Source of the DNA: Chrysemys picta bellii | Lineage: Eukaryota; Chordata; Testudines; Emydidae | DNA length: 64,000 bases | Assembly (NCBI RefSeq): GCF_011386835.1 | Contig: NC_088800.1 | Span: forward strand, 3,224,001-3,288,000 | Reading direction: 5' to 3' | Shown: positions 56,161-64,000 of the stretch, piece after piece | How the letters are laid out: the number at the start of each line of letters is the position of its first letter | Numbering within the stretch: position 1 is the first letter of the stretch | Notes under the pieces: generated by a model | The model's database searches: none | Told to the model about the DNA's origin: nothing | The model's input: the letters and a program-made list of their open reading frames with translations, nothing else | Program-made: the position numbers and the translations under genes

Positions 56161-58220
56161 CGAGTCTCATTGCCGGTGCCTAACGAACAAGATCATTCCT
56201 CCCTCCGTTCAGCAAAGCCACATCCCCGACTGAGTGCTACACAAAGAGGAAATCTACAAATTGAACTAGAAAAAAATGTGTGGTGACTCTAGTTTGTGTG
56301 TGATACAGATCTCGTTATTCCCCTTAGACACAAACACACAAATACTCACATAGTTAGCCTTTGGGCCCTGGCTCAGCAAGGTACCTAAGCACATGACTAG
56401 CCTGAAGTTCAATAGCCCCACTGACTTATTTTGTACATGCTTAAATATCTTGCTACATCCGGGCCTGAGACCTTTCAAGGTGAGGATGTGTGGTCGAGCA
56501 CTAGGAGCAAGGGCCCGGCAGACAGCACTGCTGGGTTCTATTCCTGTCTGTCTTTGAGTGACCCTCTCGGTGCCTCACTTTTAAAGTGCACAGAGCTACA
56601 CAAAGCCCTGTTTTGCTCCACATGTGCATCACCCAAGGCTTTCCAGCAGATTCCCGTCACATGATTTTGCTTCATGTTTGGATTCATCATATGAACACAA
56701 ACTCGAGTGCACAAATCACGTCATGGAAGTGGCAGGATTTGCATGTGCAATTAATTACTGCACAAAACATACTAGTGCAAAAAAAGCTGCCTTTTACAAA
56801 TCTGGACCTATATGTGCAAAACATATGGCATTTCTTCCAGAGATGGTCCTGAGCCTCTGCGTTTGGATTTGGATCCAGAACTTCCCCGGAGTTCCATGGT
56901 GTTTCAATCTAGGGCTTGACTCTGGTCTGTTTCAGATCTAGAGTGTTGATTGTGGCCCATCTTGGATTTCTTTTGGATACAGAATTAAAATATCTTCTAG
57001 TTTTATGGAAAAGCTATTGGGCCATATTCAGCTCGGATGTATCTCAGCCTAAGCCAGCATGGGGGTCATTTCAGGCTTGCACCCATATTGTTTTCTTTTG
57101 TTTTAATCTGGACCTGAAATTTGCCTGGAGTCCTATGAATACATTTTTTTCAAAGTCAGGTGTTTTCCATTGTCTGATAACATCACACGGTTTGTTTCGA
57201 TATCACCTGCATAAACATGATCCCGACTAGGAAGGTCAAGGTTCAAGAGTTGAAATCTGCCCCGGTGTGTGTATGTGTCAACTGAAGCTGTAGTTTGTCC
57301 CTTTTAATTATACCCTGCTATATTAACAGATAATAGCTGTACATTTAAGCAAATTACCTCAAATAAGGAGGAGGCAATAATTACACTGTTTGGTTTTGCT
57401 CCTTTCATTGCTGGAATTATACTTTCTGTTTGCCTAGAGTTAAACATTAGCAAGAACCTTTCTGCACTAATGTCTGTTCAGATGCCTTTTACTGTTTGAA
57501 ACCAGCAAGAGTCAGTAAAAGTTTGGGCAAATATTAGATCTGGCAGAGTTTGCTATTTGTATCAGGAAACTGATTGGTGTTATTGATTGACAGATGCGAC
57601 CAAATGTTTAGAAAGTCTGTTCTCTATTGGATTCTGCTAGGTGTTTCAGCAAACAGTCCTAATACAAGGCAAACAGAGCTATTGGAAGAAGTACCAGCTT
57701 GTGTTAGCAGAGTAAACTGAGGGCTATTCAAACAGCTTAAAAGAATGTGGTCACCTTCACATAACCTTTGATGTAGGTATTGATCCTTCTGAAGGTGGCG
57801 AAAAGTTTGAACGGGGACAGATTGAGTGGGATCAGATCTATATAAACACCCTAAGAATGTAAATGTTATTTTTAAGCTGCCCCGTCGGTTTAGTAATGGA
57901 TGTCTATTTGGAATTTATCTTCTTTCAAATCTTTAAATCCAAGCAGCAATAAGAAATAATAACTTTTAGATAGACTGCCTCCTAAGTGTCTCCCCGCCAC
58001 TCCCGTTAAGTACAGTACCAAGCATCTTTAATTCTTCTAAGCCAAAGAGAGGCATGGAGCAAGCGGAGGCAAAGTCTGTGGTCTCAAGATTACTGCACCA
58101 GAGCAGGAGGGAGTGGAATGTGCCGGAACAGCTGCATGCATGTTATCTGGGAACAAAGCATGCAGGCAGGAAGGGGACTAGTTTTCAAAGATCCAGGGCT
58201 TTCGACAATCGTTATTATTT
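56161..58220. other. Unassigned; possible conserved noncoding block at 57280-57560
   Basis: 57280-57560 is AT-rich and complex, with 'gcaataattacactg' and 'cttttaattataccc' type words, and could be conserved noncoding DNA. 56830-57130 repeats GGATTT/TTGGAT words in a loose way. No gene recognised. Confidence 0.35.
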
Positions 58221-58600
58221 AATGTAGATTATTACTGTATCCTCAGCCCTGCTGTGCACACATATAACAAGATGATGGTTCATGCCCCAGATGGTTTACA
58301 AGGTGAGACAACAGGTGGAGACAGACAGACAGACAGACAGGGCTAGCGCAAAGGAACTGTGGGACATCATGATCTGTTTAATAAGCCGTGGTCACAGCGC
58401 ACCAGCTGCATAGCCGTTGTTGAGTGTCTTGTAGGCATCACAAGCAGAGGTGAGTTCTAAGGGGAGATTTGAAGGAAAACTTGTCACTTGTAAAAGTGCT
58501 GACAAGGTGATATTCCACACTGTACAGGCCATAGAAGAAGACACCTCTGCCCTAGGAGCTCATATTCTAAGCAGACAGGCAACACAAATTTCGTTCCTTG
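58221..58600 (-). repeat. Old SINE/LINE tail region with a (ACAG)n tract
   Basis: 'cagccctgctgtgcacacat' and 'gttcatgccccagatggttt' followed by 'acaaggtgagacaacaggtg' match, in reversed orientation, the CORE-SINE/L3-like tail family seen at 7612-7738. A pure ACAG run lies at about 58320-58341. 58530-58570 has 'aagacacctctgccctagga', a second tail-like piece. Confidence 0.45.
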
Positions 58601-58639
58601 CACTGCTCATCTCCAGATGCTTTCTCTGCCTTCTTTGTG

Positions 58640-58775
58640 CTGTGCAGTGTTGTAGCCATGACACTTGGAGTACCTTTCCCAGACCGAAGAGGGGCTCTGT
58701 GTAGCTCAAAAGCCTGTCTCAGCAACAAACGTTGGTCCAATAAAAGATATTACCTCACTCGCCTTGTCTCTGTTC
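58640..58775 (+). mobile_element. Penelope-like element tail, family 2
   Basis: 58672-58770 reads 'acctttcccagaccgaagag', 'gggctctgtgtagctcaaaa', 'gttggtccaataaaagatat' and 'tacctcactcgccttg', the forward version of the element at 26727-27295. The hammerhead-like block has CCGAAGA and AAAA in place of CUGANGA and GAAA, so it is dead. Just left, 'tgttgtagccatg' (58649-58661) looks like the end of the same family in inverted orientation. Confidence 0.65.
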
Positions 58776-61667
58776 TTTGTGCTAGTGGATCAGAGAGTAG
58801 TATCTGTGGGTTTTGTGAAGGAATGAGGAAGATCTCTGAAAGGATTTGAAAGGAGCGAGGCATAGGCGATGCCATAGGAAAAGCCAGCCTGCAGATGCAT
58901 GTGAGAGGAGACAAAGATTGAGATGCGATGGGATTCACTTACAGAGAGAAGAGAGTAATAAAAATTGTCAGCAGAGCTGTAAGAGGAGGCCGAATGGTGC
59001 AGGAATGTATAGTGCTCTATCTACAGTTCGTCCGCTATTGCATGCATATTGTTTATCTAGATGCATATTGCTATGAATATTTCACCAATGACATCTAATT
59101 GCTACTAGAGATTACGGTACACAATCCACAAAGGGTATACAGAGATTTGGTGTTGGGAATCATGTTCAGCTGACTTGAAACGTCACACCTATTACATATA
59201 GACTGGGCCAGTTCTAGTCATGACAAGCCTAATATTCAAAAATGTACACATGCAATTCTGGGAAGATCAATGTATATGCAACTACACACTTAATTTGCTT
59301 CCACAATTACTCTGATGGTATATGTTGATCAGTCGTGCATGCACAAATGACCATTTATACATCTAAATGCCATCTGCAGCAACAATTACTAGAAATACAC
59401 ATGCAATCAAGGTACTTACACATACAAATTCGGTGTGTGATTGCATGGGTATTTCTGTGGAAGTCAGACTACCAAAATCTAAACCAAAGTCTAAATCATG
59501 TTTTTAATTATCTGCCCATCTGGCTACGCTTGCAAATAACTGTTTATAGTGATAGATATTAAACAGACACTGTTGATAGATGGGTTAATCATTACAAGAG
59601 AAGAAAAGGGATTGTTTTATGTCCGTGTATTGACCCTCAATACATAGAAACCAAAGATGCATTTGATGCTTGAGAAGTACCATCTAATAAACATTACAAT
59701 GTACACATTACAAACACATATCTGATGAGTCATTACAGAGGTACAGTGCAGCGATGGACTCAAATGAAGACCTGGTTAATTATTAAACCTGGGCCACACA
59801 CATTTCCAATGCACAAAGCGGTGCAGAGGCGACATGGTCAATAACACTGAGAGGACACACAGCCTTCAGGTTCTGGATGTTTTCCACACAGCCACTTCCC
59901 ATCCATTCCCTATTTCACTCGCTCTCCCCTCCCACACTGAACACACAAATCAGCAAAACACTGCAGCCAAAGTGCTTCCCATTGCTAACCTAGCAAGGCC
60001 TAGCAAACAGTGGGCTAGGCTTTCCAGTTGTAACATTGTGGCATTATTAATTCAGACAAGACAGTGACGAGTCTTTTGCTATAAAGGCCCCTATATGAGG
60101 CCTCTGCAACTGAAAAGGATCTTAGAAATTTAGTGGCGGGAGAGGCCTATACAGCAGGATTTCTTAAAAAACAGGTGTATGCTTGCATGGCTAAGTGGTG
60201 CACACACTGACTATGCTGGTGACACTGATCACTTGCACACACATACACACGTCAACACACATTTGCATGCTTATCCATCTAACAATTAAGCATGTCAGTC
60301 CACCTAGCCTATCCCCCGCCAGTGCAAGAGTTTGACATATCAGAGGGGTTCTGTTAGACGGATGGCGAGGAGTCTCGCTGCCTGAGAGCTCTGAAGGCAT
60401 CATGTCTTGGAGAGGCTCTGCCTCCCATGGCACTGAAAAGAAGTGTAACCCCTTTGTGGTGGGGGTGCTTCTGAAATAGCACACTGACCATCTCGAGGAC
60501 TCACCGGGATTGCAGCAGCAATGGCTACAGAGGCTCCATTTCCCAGGCTGCCTAGAGTCCAGGGCAGAGAGAGAACAGGCTACCAACCCCACCAGAACCA
60601 GCCCGAAGCCAGAACTCCGAGACAGAGGTTTGGGGTTACTCTCAGTTTTGGCTGTGTTTGGAGGCGTGGAGCAGAGAGATAGGTGTCACGGCCAGGGAGG
60701 ACCCAAGGGAAAACTGAGTCTTTTGGGGGATTTCTGGGATACTGGACAGTGTCATCTCAGCACAGACCAGAAACTCAGGAGGCTGAGGAGAGCCACGGTC
60801 AGGCTACCAGGAGCCAGTCTAACTGTACATTGGAACCCAGGCCAGGGAGCCACAAGGACGATCCAACATCCCTGGGGTGGATGCTTTGTAAGAACACCCC
60901 CCTTTGTTTTGATATTGTGTTCTGAGAGGACCACCGACTTCAGCACTGGACCACTCATGAAAGACTGAGCCTAAACTCACTATTTGCCTCGGCAGGCGCT
61001 GGGAGGGAGCCCGGGGTGGTGAGTACGGGCAGTACATTTGGGAGGGGCAGAGTTTATGTATTGTTTTTTTCTTTTTTATTATCCTGATGCTATTTTCCAT
61101 TGTCCCCTATCCTGAGTAACCCAGACCTACTAACGCCCGGTTACTGTTTTATTACTCTGGGAATTGGGATCGTAATTTTATTTTATTGTGCCCTGGCAGA
61201 CATTCCTCCATGAGCCTGGACGTGGAATGCTTTGTATTCTCTGTGTTCAATGCACTAGGGAGGGGTTTCCTTGGGTGGAAGCACCAGGCAACCTTATAGG
61301 TGAACCCAGGACACGTAGCCCTGAGGAGAAAATGGAAACAGCTGCAGCCAAGCCTCAGGGCTGGGTTATAGGAGCTTGCAAAGGAGAAACTATCACTACA
61401 CATTTTTGAAAAGTTGCACAACTCTGCCAGCATACAGTGGGAGAACAGGGCCAGGGTCCCATAACCCTGAGAAATGCCCCCCTCTGGGAGCACTACCACT
61501 GCTCCCACCTGCGAACTCTGTGCATTATATTCTCTAGGGCCTTCTGTATAGATCTATTGCATCTCTATTTCCCCTTCCTGTTTATACATCCTAGTCTAGT
61601 GCCTCTATTCAGCCAGCAGTAGACACAGTCAGATTTTTGGTTTCTTTTGGCCTCAGAATGGGCTTTC
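58776..61667. other. Unassigned sequence
   Basis: No gene or clear repeat recognised. 59000-59500 is AT-rich with GCATAT/ATGCAT words. Frames at 60191-61508 on both strands show no domain. Confidence 0.45.
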
Positions 61668-61828
61668 ATAGATTCCAAGGTCAGATGGGATCATTGTGAT
61701 AATCTAAACTGACCTCCTGTATATCACAGGCCAGAGAACGTCCCCCAAATAATTCCTAGAGCAGATCTTTTAGAAAAACCTCCAGTCGTGATTTATTAAT
61801 TGCCAGTAATGGAGAATCCACCAGGAAA
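61668..61828 (-). mobile_element. CR1 LINE 3' end, joined to a tRNA-like sequence
   Basis: Reversed CR1 3' region: 'tcatagattccaaggtcaga', 'tgggatcattgtgataatct', 'cctagagcagatcttttaga', 'gtaatggagaatccaccagg'. It matches the CR1 at 18101-19035 and ends near 61822-61830, a few bases before the tRNA-Glu-like sequence. Confidence 0.85.
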
Positions 61829-61833
61829 CATCT

Positions 61834-61905
61834 TTCCCTGCCCGGGAATCGGACCCCTTCTCCAGCAGAGAGAGCCCCAAACCCTAACCACTAGACCATC
61901 AGGGA
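61834..61905 (-). pseudogene. tRNA-Glu(CTC)-like sequence, decayed
   Basis: The minus strand from 61905 starts TCCCTGATGGTCTAGTGGTT, almost identical to the tRNA-Glu 5' half with its A-box, and the 3' end has GATTCCCGGGCAGGGA. The acceptor stem pairs at six of seven positions, and the anticodon loop CTCTCTC gives CTC (Glu). The anticodon stem has a G-G mismatch and several G-U pairs. The T-stem has two mismatches, and the invariant T55 is C. There is no convincing terminator. It is a pseudogene, or the head of a SINE-like chimera with the adjoining CR1 3' end. Confidence 0.8.
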
Positions 61906-64000
61906 ACCTGAGCCAGGCCTTTGAAATCAATAGGGAACTTTCCACTGACTTCAGTGGCAGTTGGGCCAGGTCCAATGTGACAAATACACAGTACAATTGA
62001 AACTTGTTACTATTTAACTCTAGGTGACCCTTCCTTGTCATATGAAAATGCCATGCTATGTAACTTCCTCAGTGTAACAGGAGTTTTAACAGCTATATGG
62101 TTTGTCTCTAGCCCATTTTCCATTCCATCATTGAAATTCTGTATGTATTGTTATGAAGTGTATGTTCTTGCTGGTCAAACAGGAAAACAAAATATACAAT
62201 GTAATCAAAAAAGCCATTAAAACTGCCATCTCTAAAGAAAGATTGACGCTATTTCCTCAACGCCAGGTCCTACTTATAGAACACTCAAGAAAGTGTTAGC
62301 TTTTTTCAGAGATATCAGCTTATGAAACCAACTATAAAGCCAAATGCCCCTGGAAAGTAAATCCAACATTATATCTCCATCAACACAAGGACCTTAGAAA
62401 AAGATTATTCTTTATGGTAACTGCAGATTAATAAATTACTTATGCAAACTTTAAACAATTCACTGGACCATCCTGGCTAGCCATTGAACTGACAACCAAA
62501 CATGCTGTAGGGTGAACACATCTCTTGACAGAATACCATTCACAGAACCTAGACGATGGCCTTTCAGCACACGTGGTCTAAATCTTTCAAGGTTGGTCTC
62601 TCTTGGTGATTTACTTCATGGGTGTTTAAAACCAAAGAATAAATGGCAGTGCTGATGTAACTGAAGGTTTGGACCCAATGCTACAAGATGGATTAGCATC
62701 TTGCAGAACAGGGGGGCGGAGCTGAGCAAAATGTGGGGTCAGGGAGGGGGACTGGTAGAAACACATTATTAGAACTGGGCTTCAAGCAGAATGATCACTC
62801 TGACATCCCATGTCAACATACCAAACCACCCGGGTCTCAAGCCTTTCCAAGAGCAGGAATTAATCACAATATTTCTTTGCTAGGTAAACAGGTGAGGGTT
62901 ACTCTTCTCTAGCTTTGAATGATAACTTGAGACTCGTCATTAGCTCTGCTGCAGTGATGGACAACCTCTGCAGCACCAAGCATTGCAGTGGCAACTTGCC
63001 AAAAGCCCAGGGGCTGCATATGATTTGCATATATGTTTACGTAATTCTACATACATTTGTTCCCACTGAAGTTAATGCAGGTATTAACTTGATTCCCAAG
63101 CAATTAGCCTTCCCTTATTTGTAAGGGCACAGGATTACTTTCTCGCTTATCCCCACTGGGTGTAATCCCTCACCCCCACCCCCAGCGCATGGCCTGTGGA
63201 CCACTTACATCTCACTTAAGCCCTATTTTGCGGGCTGTGAGCTGGCTCTCTGCACTGTGGGGAATTCCAACCTCTGGAGAGCCAGAAGGAACACGGCAGT
63301 GAGTGGAAGGGATGTGTCAGCCCCAAGAGGGAGAGTTGGACTGGAGCTATTTTATTATCTGTAGAGATGAGCTCACCAGGTTGTGTGTGGGAGGCGCAGG
63401 TTCATTTTAAGGACAGGCAAAATGGATTGGAGAAAATAAATTCCAGCCCAAAGCTTGGACAAGGCCTGAATTTCCACTTCCGGCGAGTTTGGAAATACAC
63501 AGCCAGCAGGTCCCCACAACACACATACACACAAACACACACACGCTCTTTCCCTCATCCCCAACCCCTATCGGGGCTGAAATTTCCTGCAGTGTTTCAT
63601 GAGGTCTGGCAATTTCTGCTGGGCTGGCTGCTGTCCGAGACCTGTGATTCTCTAGTATTATCCCAGAGCGTCTTTGACAGGAGGAATCCTCGGAGCACAG
63701 GAGAATTGATTAGACGAGAACAGCTAGCCAGCCAGAAGGGAGAGTAGCAGATCTCAGACCACTGGGATGGAACAGAAACAGAAGACAGAGGAAGAAACAG
63801 CTGGAGAGCTCTAGGCTTTTAGGTGTCACAGAGAAGGAGTGATGGCAAAGGAGCTGGTTAAATTGACTTGGATTGAGATGATGGAGAGGGAGCGAGGGAA
63901 AACCTAAGGCGGCCTGGACAAATTCAAATATGCATCCAAATATTTTAAGGACTCCCTTTTCTGGTCTCCAGACTCTCTTTTTCTCCTCTGCACATGGCAC
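61906..64000. other. Unassigned; (CA)n microsatellite near 63516-63543
   Basis: 61910-61965 has foldback-like words ('ttgaaatcaatagggaactt', 'ccactgacttcagtggca'). The CA tract at 63516-63543 is interrupted. No gene recognised; frames at 63367-63747 and 63710-64000 show no domain. Confidence 0.4.

Noticed and set aside
55724..56170. 148-codon minus-strand protein
   Set aside because: No recognised domain, the frame overlaps a CORE-SINE at 56046-56160, and several other short frames cover the same bases.
58681..58720. Active hammerhead in family 2
   Set aside because: CCGAAGA and AAAA replace the required CUGANGA and GAAA.
61834..61905. Functional tRNA-Glu gene
   Set aside because: Mismatches in the anticodon and T stems, altered T55 and no clear terminator; it is also joined to a CR1 3' end.

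Overview
The window looks like nuclear DNA of a turtle, most likely a cryptodire. The main evidence is its repeat content: tRNA-headed SINEs with a CR1-like 3' tail (the Cry/Polly type described from cryptodires), at least eleven CR1 LINE fragments, many old CORE-SINE (MIR-type) copies, several hAT-type DNA transposons and at least two families of Penelope-like elements (PLEs). These family calls come from recognising the sequences, not from a search. Nothing points to bacterial, organellar or viral DNA.

I recognise no exon of a host protein-coding gene. The longest open frame (27994-28785) has no domain I know. The rest of the reading frames are short and without protein-like features, except where they overlap transposon proteins (CR1 ORF2 tails at 24530-24891 and 50918-51295, a hAT transposase remnant near 50707-50766, a GIY-YIG endonuclease remnant at 27087-27252). 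The window is therefore intergenic or, more interestingly, intronic: ten of eleven CR1 fragments lie on the minus strand, as expected if selection removed sense copies from an intron of a plus-strand gene.

Layout. 1-9 kb: decayed CR1 pieces, a PLE scrap, a divergent 40-bp tandem array (3601-3900) and old SINEs. 9-24 kb: CR1 fragments; a hAT insertion with a clean 8-bp target duplication inside a CR1 (18101-19035); and a Cry-SINE inside another hAT (23471-23845). 24-31 kb: CR1 with readable ORF2, a very GC-rich hAT-like MITE (26127-26569), a PLE with GIY-YIG remnants and a 137-bp MITE at 30930-31066. 35-44 kb: an inverted pair of ACTACA-type motifs, a PLE tail carrying a hammerhead-ribozyme core (36031-36074), a candidate solo LTR and Cry-SINEs. 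44-55 kb: small foldback elements, a double-hairpin foldback transposon (47589-47879), a second PLE tail, a CR1 with an internal inverted duplication, a CR1 nested in a hAT, and a head-to-head PLE insertion with a 12-bp target duplication (52406-52600). 55-64 kb: mostly unassigned, with old SINEs, another PLE tail and a tRNA-Glu-like sequence joined to a CR1 3' end (61668-61905).

The most unusual content is the PLE set. The PLEs carry hammerhead-type self-cleaving motifs in different states of decay, and one copy is a palindromic head-to-head insertion. The tRNA-Glu/CR1 chimera is the second lead, because it has the architecture of a SINE.
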